Source: Microbaculum marinisediminis
GTDB lineage: Bacteria > Pseudomonadota > Alphaproteobacteria > Rhizobiales > Tepidamorphaceae
Direction: 5' to 3'
NCBI RefSeq assembly: GCF_025397915.1
Contig: NZ_JALIDZ010000007.1
Location: 1 to 64,000 of the forward strand
Length of the DNA stretch: 64,000 nt
The notes beneath the pieces were generated by a model, which worked only from the letters and a program-made list of their open reading frames with translations, was not told where the DNA came from and did not search any database. Positions 46,590-54,925 of the stretch are shown here, one piece after another. The first letter of the stretch is position 1; each line of letters opens with the position of its first letter. Both the position numbers and the translations under genes were made by a program.

Positions 46590-49196
46590 TCAGCTGCCGG
46601 CCGCCGTACTCACCTCATCGTAGTTGCCAACGGATGCCAGCCGTCCGTTCCGCATCGACAGTATTGTCTCGATCCCGCGCGCGCCTTCCAGCGTTTCGAT
46701 CCCGACGACCAGCGTAGCCTCTCCCAGTTCCTCGCGCACGATTTTCAGAAGGGGATCGTTGGCGGAGGTGAACACACCGTCGAAGATCGCCACGTTCGGC
46801 CGTTTCAGCAGGGCCCGCACGACGGCGATCCGCTGGCGCTGGCCGGGCGACAGGCGCGATCCGGCCACGCCGACATTGTAGTCGAGACCGGCCCGCTGGA
46901 TCTGGCCCTGCAGGCCCAGTTCGACGATCACGTCGCGGATGATCCGGTCGACGCGTTCGCGGCTACCGCGCCGGTCGACCCGCGGCTTGCCGAACAGCAC
47001 GTTGTCTTCGATGGACAGCGGCGCGATCAGCAGCTCCGGGTCGAAGGGGACAAACCGCCCGTCGCTTTCCTCATCGATCATGGCGCGGAACGCGGGGCGC
47101 GCCTCGACGATCATCTTCGTCCGCTCGTCGGTCAGCACGTCGAGACGATGCCTCGCCGGCACCAGTTCGAACGCGAGGCCAATAAGGTCGCTGCGCTCCG
47201 ATTTCGACAGCTTGCCGACGCCCTGCTTGTCGATGCGCTTGATCAGGCGATCGTAGTTGGGCAGCTCGTCGGGCGTGATGAAGCTGAATTCCGCCAGCAA
47301 GGATCCTTCGCCGGATAGTTGCGCGAACAGTTCCACCATGGTGCGGGCGATCTCGACGCCCATCTGCAGGAACTCGTCGGCGATACCAGCGCTGTCCAAA
47401 AATTTTATGACAAGCGGGTCGGACGCCAGATCTCCCATCGCGATCGTCGGATCGGACGGCAGTGCGAACAGGACGTTCTCTGCCAGCGTCGCGCTTCGAT
47501 TGAGCGCGGCCGCGTCCCACAGCTCAACGAGATCGGCGGCCTGTGGTTCGGCCAGGATCCGTTCGGTGGCCTTCTTGCGCGCGGTGATCAGGTCCTTGAC
47601 CGGCGCGCCCGGCGCCTTCGGATCGATGCGGGCACTGAGGCCGAGCCGGAACGCGTCGTCGCCCAACCCCACCTTGTCGAGCAGCGCCAGGCTGCGCTCG
47701 TCGAGTTCCTCGGGGGAGGAGACCTGCGCCTCGGCCAGGTCGTCCCACGGCGCCGTCAACGGGAAGTACGTGTTCGCGGTATTCATCGCCTCGTCGTACC
47801 TGCGTTTGGCGTCCGCCGAAGCCGGCCAGCCGTCCGGAAGGGCGGGACGGTGGCGCAGCCCGTAGGTGAGGTTGCCGCGGATCGTCTCGCTGAAAACGTA
47901 GGGATTCGGGCCGACATAGGCGATCGAACGGCCGAGAACGGATTCCGGGAGCTTGTCTAGATTTCGCCCGCCGATCGTCACCTTTCCGCTCGCCGGCACC
48001 ACCAGTCCGGCGACCAGCTCGAGCAGGTCGCCGCGACCGTCCGTATCCTCGCCGACGACCGCGACGGTCGTGCCCTCCGGGATCTGTGCATTGATGTCCG
48101 CGATCGGATGGCCGGCACCGGTATAGCTCACCTTGTCGAGCGCGATGTCGCCCTTCAGCTCCTCGGTTCCTTCGGCGTCGTCGGTGAGCACCTCGGCCGG
48201 TCTCAGGTCCGGGATGTCGAAGTTCTCGATGACCGTCTGATACTTGATCTCGACGTCGGCGCGCGCCTGGTAGAAGTCGAGCAGTTCCTTCCAAGGGCCG
48301 GCGAGATCCTTGTAGGCGGCGAGAACGGCTACCAGGGCGCCGAAGGAGAGCTGGCCCTTGATCACCAGATAGCCGCCGATCGAATAGAAGAAGAACGGCG
48401 TGAGCTGGTTGATGAAGTTGTTGATGAACTTGATCAGGAACCGCAGCTGGAAGCCGACGTAGCGGATCTCGAAATTCGTGTGAAGCCGGTCCGAGATGTC
48501 GGCCAGATGCCAGGCGCTGGTGTCGTTGGCGTGGATTTCGCGGACGCCCGAGATGGTCTCGCCGATCCGGTCGGCCATCCGGCGGATATTGAGGACGCGA
48601 TCGCGGGCGAGCTTGTTCACCTTCGCCTGCAGCCACGGGATGATCCACATCTGCAGGGGATAGAGCGCGATCGCCGCCGCCCCCAGCAAGACGTCCTGGG
48701 CGAAGATGAAATAGAGATAGACGATCAGCGTGCCGCCCTGGAACACGGGCAGCGCGATGGCGTCGCCGATATAGTTGCCGAGCGGATCCACCTCCGAGGT
48801 GATCATCGGAATGATCTCGCCCTGGCTCACCTGCCGGAAGCGCGGCAACCGGAAACGCAGGATGCGCAGATAGAGATCGTAGCGCAGGCGCCTCAACATG
48901 CGCTCGCCGAGCAGGTTCTTGGCCGTGTTGAGCCAGAACTTGATGCCGTTGTTGATGATGACCAGCGCCAGGAACAGGAAGCACAGCGTCAGAAGGTAGG
49001 GGATCTGGTCGAGCTCGACGCCGACGATCGGCACCGGTTGCGGCCAATCGGTGCCCTGCAGCGCCTGATTGATGATCTGCTTCGGCAGGTCGAGCGAATA
49101 GTAGATCAGCGGGAACGAGCAGAACGTCACCAGCAGGATGACGATCTGCTGGCGCTTGCTGTGCTTCCAGATATACCGGAAGAGCGACGATTCCAT
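46590..49196 (-). CDS. ABC exporter-like protein with degenerate, expanded nucleotide-binding domain
   Basis: An 868-residue intact protein. Residues 1-330 are a normal type IV exporter membrane domain (six helices; GERMLRRLRYDLYLRIL). The nucleotide-binding domain (from about 348) is abnormal. Walker A reads GEDTDGRG (382-389, Lys to Arg, Ser/Thr to Gly). The Q-loop Gln is replaced (YVGPNPYVF). Walker B is VAIFDGVF (catalytic Glu to Gly807), and the H-loop is VGIETL (His to Glu834). The signature LSPGQ (782-786) is kept. About 300 residues intervene between Q-loop and signature, containing two further copies of the ETIRGNLTYG-type motif (572-580, 729-738). GGGGAGG precedes the ATG. Confidence 0.9.
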   Translation of the reverse strand: MESSLFRYIWKHSKRQQIVILLVTFCSFPLIYYSLDLPKQIINQALQGTDWPQPVPIVGVELDQIPYLLTLCFLFLALVIINNGIKFWLNTAKNLLGERMLRRLRYDLYLRILRFRLPRFRQVSQGEIIPMITSEVDPLGNYIGDAIALPVFQGGTLIVYLYFIFAQDVLLGAAAIALYPLQMWIIPWLQAKVNKLARDRVLNIRRMADRIGETISGVREIHANDTSAWHLADISDRLHTNFEIRYVGFQLRFLIKFINNFINQLTPFFFYSIGGYLVIKGQLSFGALVAVLAAYKDLAGPWKELLDFYQARADVEIKYQTVIENFDIPDLRPAEVLTDDAEGTEELKGDIALDKVSYTGAGHPIADINAQIPEGTTVAVVGEDTDGRGDLLELVAGLVVPASGKVTIGGRNLDKLPESVLGRSIAYVGPNPYVFSETIRGNLTYGLRHRPALPDGWPASADAKRRYDEAMNTANTYFPLTAPWDDLAEAQVSSPEELDERSLALLDKVGLGDDAFRLGLSARIDPKAPGAPVKDLITARKKATERILAEPQAADLVELWDAAALNRSATLAENVLFALPSDPTIAMGDLASDPLVIKFLDSAGIADEFLQMGVEIARTMVELFAQLSGEGSLLAEFSFITPDELPNYDRLIKRIDKQGVGKLSKSERSDLIGLAFELVPARHRLDVLTDERTKMIVEARPAFRAMIDEESDGRFVPFDPELLIAPLSIEDNVLFGKPRVDRRGSRERVDRIIRDVIVELGLQGQIQRAGLDYNVGVAGSRLSPGQRQRIAVVRALLKRPNVAIFDGVFTSANDPLLKIVREELGEATLVVGIETLEGARGIETILSMRNGRLASVGNYDEVSTAAGS

Positions 49197-49373
49197 GTGC
49201 CTCCCCCAGCTGCGCGCCGGCCCGGTCGACGAGCCGGATCGCGCAACAACGCCCGAATCTTAGCCGGTTCGTGCGAACCGGCAAACGGCTATGCCACGAG
49301 AATCGCAAGAAAGCCTTATCCGACCGGAGGGGCAATGCAACGATGCCGGCGCGGTCTGGCGCGCGCGGACCGA

Positions 49374-49808
49374 TCAGACGGATGGCCGACCGCTGGGCCG
49401 CAGGCAGCCGAGCGTCCAGCAGGCGAGTCCGGCGATTATGATCCAGACGGCGCCGCGAAGCGCCATCGCCCCCACGGTGCGCATCTCGAAAGCGCCGCCG
49501 CCCAGCACATGAATCGCGAACGCGATGGCGACGGCGACCGTCGCCACCGCGATCGCCATAGACAGGCGTGCCGCCCAGGGGCGCCACAGCAAGAGGCCGG
49601 CGCCGGCAACGACATAAGCGAAGCCCGCCGCGAAATTGAACCAAAGAACGAAGGACACATAGGCGCCGGCCGACGCGCGCGCAGCCTCGCCGCCGAACAG
49701 TACGCGACCGCCGGACAGGATCGTCGCGATACCGAAGGCCACCGCGATCCCGCCGGCGAGCCACGCCCACCAGGGTCTTGAACTCACAGCGTTGCGCGCG
49801 CGCGTCAT
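49374..49808 (-). CDS. small four-helix membrane protein, unknown
   Basis: A 144-residue protein with four hydrophobic segments (WWAWLAGGIAVAFGIATIL, YVSFVLWFNFAAGFAYVVAG, ARLSMAIAVATVAVAIAFAI, AVWIIIAGLACWTLGCL). No family is recognised with confidence. Start ATG 49808 is backed by GGAGG seven bases upstream; the longer in-frame extension has no such support. It is co-directional with the ABC exporter gene, 177 bp upstream of it, and could be part of the same transcription unit. Confidence 0.7.
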   Translation of the reverse strand: MTRARNAVSSRPWWAWLAGGIAVAFGIATILSGGRVLFGGEAARASAGAYVSFVLWFNFAAGFAYVVAGAGLLLWRPWAARLSMAIAVATVAVAIAFAIHVLGGGAFEMRTVGAMALRGAVWIIIAGLACWTLGCLRPSGRPSV

Positions 49809-50022
49809 CCCGCGGCCTCCGTCGAGGTTGATACGGAAGTGTAGGAACCGCGCCGTGCGATGCGCCTTGACTTTGGTCACCTCGGCCCGGCGTTCTGCAG
49901 CGCGCAGAACCGCGTTGTTTCCCCTCCGGAAACTGGCTAGTAATCGGATAGACGTTTCCCCCCACCGATAATCCCCTCGCGATCACCCCGTCAGACGTTC
50001 GATACTTCAAGGAATTGGATCA

Positions 50023-51792
50023 ATGCATGTTCGTAGTTGGTCCGGTGCGATCCGGACGCTCGGCGCCTGCGTTTCGACCGCCTGCCTGGCGCTGCCGCTG
50101 GCCGGCGCCGCGCTGGCCGGGCCGACAGCCACCGTGCTGTCCGATCCGAAGGCGCGCACGGTTTACAGCGAGCCGGTGACTTTCTCGGCGCGGGTCACCG
50201 GCGCGACGCCGTCCGGCACGGTGACGTTTCGCGACGGCGACACGCCGCTGGCGACGCGTACCGTCAGCCGGCTCCGCTCGCAGGACTCCCTCGCCACCGG
50301 CGACGGCCATACCTGCGCGGTGACGGTCGCCGGCGGTGTCCAATGCTGGGGCCTGAACAGTCTCGGACAGCTCGGCGACGGCACCACGGACGATCGTCGG
50401 GCCGCGGGCGCCGTGACGGGGCTCGCCTCCGGTGTCGTGGCGGTCGCTGCGGGCGACGGGCACGCTTGCGCCCTCACGGCCACCGGCGCCGTCAAATGCT
50501 GGGGCGACAACAGTTGGGGCCAGCTGGGCGACGGCTCCATGACCTATCGAACCGCGCCGGTGCCGGTCGCAGGCCTGTCGTCAGGCGTGGTGGCGATCAG
50601 CGCGGGTGCGATCCATACCTGTGCGTTGACCGCGACCGGCGGCGTCAAGTGCTGGGGCTACAACGGCGCCGGCACCCTCGGCGACGGGACATGGGCCACG
50701 CGCACGACACCGGCCCAGGTCGTCGGGCTGACGTCGGGCATCGCCGCGATCGCCGCGGGCGGCGCCCATACCTGCGCGCTGACCGCGGACGATGGCGTCC
50801 TGTGCTGGGGACACAACAACGCCGGTCAGGTCGGCGATGGCACGCGGGTCACCCGATATACGCCGACCCAGGTCGTCGGTCTTTCCACGGGCGTCACCGC
50901 GATCTCGACCGGCGAAGCCCATGCGTGCGCGCTGTCGAAGGCCGGTATCATGAAGTGCTGGGGTCACAATTCGGCCGGGCAGCTCGGCCGGGGGGCGGGC
51001 TCAGGCTCTAGCGGCGAGGAAACCCCCGCGCCGGTCGTCGGCCTGTCTGCCGTCCCGGTGGAGATCGCGGCGTTCCGCTACAATTCCTGCGCGATCGCCG
51101 CTTCCGGCGCGGCGCAGTGCTGGGGCATCAACGGCAGCGGCCAGCTCGGCAACGGCACCACCAACGCAAATTTCGCGGTGCCCGTGCCGCAGACCGTCAT
51201 CGCCGCCGGCCTCATCCAGATCGAGGGCGGATATGAAAGCACCTGCGCGCTGACCGCTGCCGCGGGTCTCCTGTGCTGGGGCAACAACGACTACGGCCAG
51301 TTCGGCGACGGCACGATAGACGAGAGCCTGACGCCGGTCCCGGTGACCGGGTTCGGATCCGGTACCGTGATGATCGCCAGCGGCGCGTCTTTCACCACAT
51401 CGACACTCGACGCCGGCAATTATCCGATCAGCGCGCGCTACAGCGGCGATGGCGGCAACGCGCCCAGCACCTCCGCGACAGTGGTGCATGTCGTCAGCAA
51501 GGCGAAGACGAAGACGTCGGTGAACGCGAAGCCGCGGAAGCCCAGGGTCGGCGACCTGGTTCGCTTCCCGATACAGGTGAAGGCGGTCCCGTCGGCAACG
51601 GCGAAGCCCGTCGGTACCGCGATCGTCAAGGATGGCAGGAAGAAGCTCGGCACGGTCACGGTGAAGAAGGGGAGGGCGGGCCTGCGCACGCGCGGCCTGA
51701 AGGCCGGAAAGCGCAAGATCACGGTCCTGTACAAGGGCGACAAGAACTGGGTGGGCTCCAGGGCGTCGCGGAAACTCGTCGTCAGGAAGTAG
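50023..51792 (+). CDS. secreted RCC1-like seven-bladed propeller inserted in an Ig-like domain
   Basis: A 589-residue exported protein. Signal peptide about 1-32. Residues 34-82 look like the first half of a bacterial Ig-like domain (TVLSDPKARTVYSEPVTFSARV, SGTVTFRDGDTPLATRTV). Seven RCC1-type repeats follow (CWG at about 108, 159, 210, 261, 312, 367, 418), each with a CAL..G.(V/L).CWG.N..GQ.GDGT pattern. The second half of the Ig domain resumes at about 455 (ASFTTSTLDAGNYPISARYSGD). A further Ig-like domain, rich in Lys, ends the protein. It is presumably an extracellular adhesion or binding protein. Paired cysteines in each blade could form disulfides. Confidence 0.85.
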   Translation: MHVRSWSGAIRTLGACVSTACLALPLAGAALAGPTATVLSDPKARTVYSEPVTFSARVTGATPSGTVTFRDGDTPLATRTVSRLRSQDSLATGDGHTCAVTVAGGVQCWGLNSLGQLGDGTTDDRRAAGAVTGLASGVVAVAAGDGHACALTATGAVKCWGDNSWGQLGDGSMTYRTAPVPVAGLSSGVVAISAGAIHTCALTATGGVKCWGYNGAGTLGDGTWATRTTPAQVVGLTSGIAAIAAGGAHTCALTADDGVLCWGHNNAGQVGDGTRVTRYTPTQVVGLSTGVTAISTGEAHACALSKAGIMKCWGHNSAGQLGRGAGSGSSGEETPAPVVGLSAVPVEIAAFRYNSCAIAASGAAQCWGINGSGQLGNGTTNANFAVPVPQTVIAAGLIQIEGGYESTCALTAAAGLLCWGNNDYGQFGDGTIDESLTPVPVTGFGSGTVMIASGASFTTSTLDAGNYPISARYSGDGGNAPSTSATVVHVVSKAKTKTSVNAKPRKPRVGDLVRFPIQVKAVPSATAKPVGTAIVKDGRKKLGTVTVKKGRAGLRTRGLKAGKRKITVLYKGDKNWVGSRASRKLVVRK

Positions 51793-51821
51793 ACCGGCGC
51801 CAGGGTTGGACGCGGCGCGTC

Positions 51822-52310
51822 CTAGCGCTTCCGGTAGAGGTAGTACCGTCCCTCGCGGATGCCTTCGGGCAAGGGCAGCCGCTCGAAGTCCGCAAGGTCC
51901 AGTTCATGGCCGCTGATGACGACGGTTCCGGAGCCGGCGTGCTCCGCGATCATCGGCGAAAGCCAGGCCTTGCGGGCGAGGTCGTCGGTCGGGTCGCCGT
52001 TGGACAGATCGGAATGGATCAGCGCCGCCGGCCCGCCGATGCGCGGCGCGCAGAATGGCAGAGTGTCGCGGATTTCGCCAAGGATAACATGCTCCGCGTC
52101 GGGTATCGATCGCGGCGAGGCCGTAATCTTGCGTTCGAACACGAAAATCTCGCGGTCGGGCATGATTTCGCGCAGGTGGTCGAAGGTGCGTCCGTTGCCC
52201 AGCCCGAGCTCCAGGACGGGGCCGGGAAGAGGCGCCACGAGGTCGGCGGCATGGTTCAGGATCATCCGCTGGGCGACCAGCCGGTTGATCATGCTGTCGA
52301 GTCGGCTCAT
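51822..52310 (-). CDS. class I SAM-dependent methyltransferase-like protein
   Basis: A 162-residue Rossmann-fold protein. Motif I is VLELGLGNGRTFDHL; IFVFERK is the acidic strand 2 end; HSDLSNGD follows motif III. Short for a methyltransferase, with a truncated substrate-binding part. It ends in basic residues. ATG 52310 has AGGTAAAG upstream. It is divergent from the glycosyltransferase operon (150 bp), so may share its regulation. The substrate is unknown. Confidence 0.75.
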   Translation of the reverse strand: MSRLDSMINRLVAQRMILNHAADLVAPLPGPVLELGLGNGRTFDHLREIMPDREIFVFERKITASPRSIPDAEHVILGEIRDTLPFCAPRIGGPAALIHSDLSNGDPTDDLARKAWLSPMIAEHAGSGTVVISGHELDLADFERLPLPEGIREGRYYLYRKR

Positions 52311-52460
52311 CGCTTTACCTGGTCCGGACACTGAATGCGGGTGTCATACGGGAATGGTGGATTGACGACAAGCGCATTGCCCCGAAGCGGCGTGAGGCGT
52401 AGGGTCTGCGACGATGTTTGGATAAGCTTCCCCGACGAAACAAGTCATCTCTCGGCCACC

Positions 52461-53678
52461 ATGTACAGCTCGAAGCCGAAGATCCTGATATATAGCCACG
52501 ATTCCTTCGGCCTCGGACATCTGCGCCGCTGCCGGGCGATCGCCCATTCGCTGGTCGATTCGATGCCGGACGCCTCGGTCCTGATCCTGTCGGGGTCGCC
52601 GATCATCGGCTCGTTCGAATTCAAGACACGCGTCGATTTCGTTCGCGTCCCCGGCGTCACCAAGCTGCGCAACGGCGCCTATACCTCGCTGAGCCTGCCG
52701 ATCGACATCGAGCACACCATGGCCATCCGCGCCTCGATCATCGAGCACACGGCGGAAGTCTTCGATCCCGACATCTTCATCGTCGACAAGGAGCCCCTGG
52801 GCCTGCGCGGCGAGGTCCGGCAGACGCTGGAGACGTTGAAGCGCCGTGGCGTCCATCTGGTCCTGGGCCTGCGCGACGTGATGGACGATCCCGACGTCCT
52901 GCGCGAGGAATGGGAGCGCAAGCGCGCCCAACCCGCGCTCGAGGATCTCTACGACGACATCTGGATCTTCGGGCTGCGGGAAATCTTCGATCCGCTCGAA
53001 GGCGTCGGCGTGTCGCCCTCGGTCTACGACAAGACGATCTACACCGGCTATCTGCGCAGTCAGCAGCCGAAGCTTGCACGCTCGCCGGATACGCTGCCTT
53101 TCGGCGAGGATCCCTACATTCTCGTCACCCCCGGCGGCGGTGGCGACGGTGTGGAGCTGGTCGACTGGGTAATCCGCGCCTATGAGGCGCGAACGCGGCC
53201 GCTGTTCCCGGCACTAATCGTGCTCGGCCCGTTCATGGATTCGAACTCGCAGTCCATGTTCATGGAGCGCGCCGATCAGGTGCGCGACGTCAAGGTCAAG
53301 CGTTTCACCGCCCATATGGAGCCGCTCCTGGAGGCGGCCGTCGGCGTTGTCGGCATGGGCGGCTACAACACCTTTTGCGAGATCCTGTCTTTCAACCGCC
53401 CGGCGCTGCTGGTGCCTCGGATCGTGCCGCGCCAGGAGCAGATGATCCGCGCGCTGAAGGCGGAGGAAGCCGGTCTCCTGAGCGTCCTGCCGATCGACAA
53501 ATATCCCGATGTCGACCTGATGATCGGTGCTCTGGCGCGGCTGCCGCGCCAGAAGGCGCCGCTGGAAACCGGCGCTCCCGGGCTGCTGGACGGCCTCGAC
53601 AGGATCAACGCCCGCGTCGCCGAAATACTCGAATCCCGGGCGGCGACGAAGACTCTCCGCACCGCCGCGGCGCGCTGA
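52461..53678 (+). CDS. MurG-like predicted glycosyltransferase (COG4671 type), first copy
   Basis: A 405-residue GT-B fold protein. N-terminal KILIYSHDSFGLGHLRRCRAIA is the acceptor-domain glycine loop, and VTPGGGGDGVELVDW is the donor-domain phosphate loop. GVVGMGGYNTFCEILSFNRPALLVPR is the nucleotide-sugar binding motif seen in MurG-like enzymes. ATG 52461 (MYSSKPKILIYSHD) is chosen because upstream residues are unlike the family. It heads a five-gene operon of transferases and a deacetylase. The sugar and acceptor are unknown. Confidence 0.85.
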   Translation: MYSSKPKILIYSHDSFGLGHLRRCRAIAHSLVDSMPDASVLILSGSPIIGSFEFKTRVDFVRVPGVTKLRNGAYTSLSLPIDIEHTMAIRASIIEHTAEVFDPDIFIVDKEPLGLRGEVRQTLETLKRRGVHLVLGLRDVMDDPDVLREEWERKRAQPALEDLYDDIWIFGLREIFDPLEGVGVSPSVYDKTIYTGYLRSQQPKLARSPDTLPFGEDPYILVTPGGGGDGVELVDWVIRAYEARTRPLFPALIVLGPFMDSNSQSMFMERADQVRDVKVKRFTAHMEPLLEAAVGVVGMGGYNTFCEILSFNRPALLVPRIVPRQEQMIRALKAEEAGLLSVLPIDKYPDVDLMIGALARLPRQKAPLETGAPGLLDGLDRINARVAEILESRAATKTLRTAAAR

Positions 53679-53689
53679 TCCGGCCATCG

Positions 53690-54925
53690 ATGTCCCGCGT
53701 CGCCGTCATCGTCAAAGGCTATCCGCGCCTCTCGGAGACGTTCATCGCCCAGGAGATCCTCGGGCTCGAGGAACGCGGTATCGAGGTGCTCATCGTCTCG
53801 TTGCGCCGGCCGACCGATCCGGCGATCCACGACATGCACCGAAAGATTCGCGCCGAGGTGCTCTATCTGCCGGAATACCTCAAGGACGATCCCGCGCGGG
53901 TCCGCGCCGGCCGGCGCTACGCGGAAGGGCTGGCGGACTATGCGGCGGCCGAAGAGGCCTTTCGGCGCGATCTTGCCCGCGACAACACCGTCAACCGCTG
54001 GCGGCGCTGGGGCCAGGCCCAGGTGCTCGCCCGCGAACTGCCGGCCGATGTCGGTTGGCTCTATGTCCACTACCTGCACACGCCGGCCTCGGTCGCCCGT
54101 TATGCCGCGCTGCTGACCGGTCGCGGCTGGTCGTTCTCGGCGCACGCCAAGGACATCTGGACGACGCCGGAATGGGAGTTGCGCGAGAAGCTCGCCGATG
54201 CCGCCTGGGGCGTCACCTGCACCGGCTTCAATCGCGACTACCTCGGCGGTCTGGCCGACCGTGACGACAAGGTCGGTCTCGTCTATCACGGCCTCGACTT
54301 CTCGCGGTTTCCCGATGCCGCCGCGCCGGCCGTTCACGATGGCGGCGACGCCGGGCCCGTATCGATCCTGAGTGTCGGCCGCGCGGTCGAGAAGAAGGGC
54401 TTCGACGACCTGATCCGTGCGCTCGGCCGCATCGGCGGCACCGTCGACTGGCGCTTCGAGCACATCGGCGGCGGTGCCGATCTGGACAAGCTCAAGGCGC
54501 AGGCGGAAAGGCTTGGCATCGCCGACCGGATCCGCTTTCGCGGCGCCCGCGCCCATGACGATGTGATACAGGCGATGCTCGATGCCGACCTGTTCGTTCT
54601 GCCGAGCCGCATCGCCAAGTCAGGCGACCGCGATGGCCTACCCAATGTGCTGATGGAGGCTCAGGCGCTTGGTACCGCGTGCATCGCGACGCCCGTCTCG
54701 GCGATCCCGGAGCTGATCGAGGATGGCCGTACCGGCCTGCTGGTGCCGCCGCGCGATCCGAAGGCGCTGGCGCAGGCGATTCTGGATCTCGCGCAAGACC
54801 CCGAAAAGCGGGCGCGCCTCGCCAGGGCCGGAGAGGAGCGTGTCCGAAGCACGTTCGCCAGCGAGCCGGGCCTGGATCGGATCACCGCGATGCTGAAGGC
54901 CGAGCTTGCCAGGAAGGCGGCATGA
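53690..54925 (+). CDS. GT4-family glycosyltransferase, first copy
   Basis: A 411-residue retaining glycosyltransferase of GT-B fold. VKGYPRLSETFIAQEI is the typical N-terminus of exopolysaccharide-type GT4 enzymes. SVGRAVEKKGFDDLIRA and the EDGRTGLLVPP loop, with the donor-binding stretch SGDRDGLPNVLMEAQALGTACIAT, mark the C-terminal domain. It starts 11 bases after the preceding gene and overlaps the next (ATGA). Likely builds part of a surface glycan or glycolipid. Confidence 0.92.
   Translation: MSRVAVIVKGYPRLSETFIAQEILGLEERGIEVLIVSLRRPTDPAIHDMHRKIRAEVLYLPEYLKDDPARVRAGRRYAEGLADYAAAEEAFRRDLARDNTVNRWRRWGQAQVLARELPADVGWLYVHYLHTPASVARYAALLTGRGWSFSAHAKDIWTTPEWELREKLADAAWGVTCTGFNRDYLGGLADRDDKVGLVYHGLDFSRFPDAAAPAVHDGGDAGPVSILSVGRAVEKKGFDDLIRALGRIGGTVDWRFEHIGGGADLDKLKAQAERLGIADRIRFRGARAHDDVIQAMLDADLFVLPSRIAKSGDRDGLPNVLMEAQALGTACIATPVSAIPELIEDGRTGLLVPPRDPKALAQAILDLAQDPEKRARLARAGEERVRSTFASEPGLDRITAMLKAELARKAA

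Noticed and set aside
46590-49196. Reading the degenerate ABC gene as a pseudogene
   Set aside because: There are no stops or frameshifts over 868 codons, third-position GC bias is like the neighbours, the ribosome-binding site is strong and the signature motif is retained.
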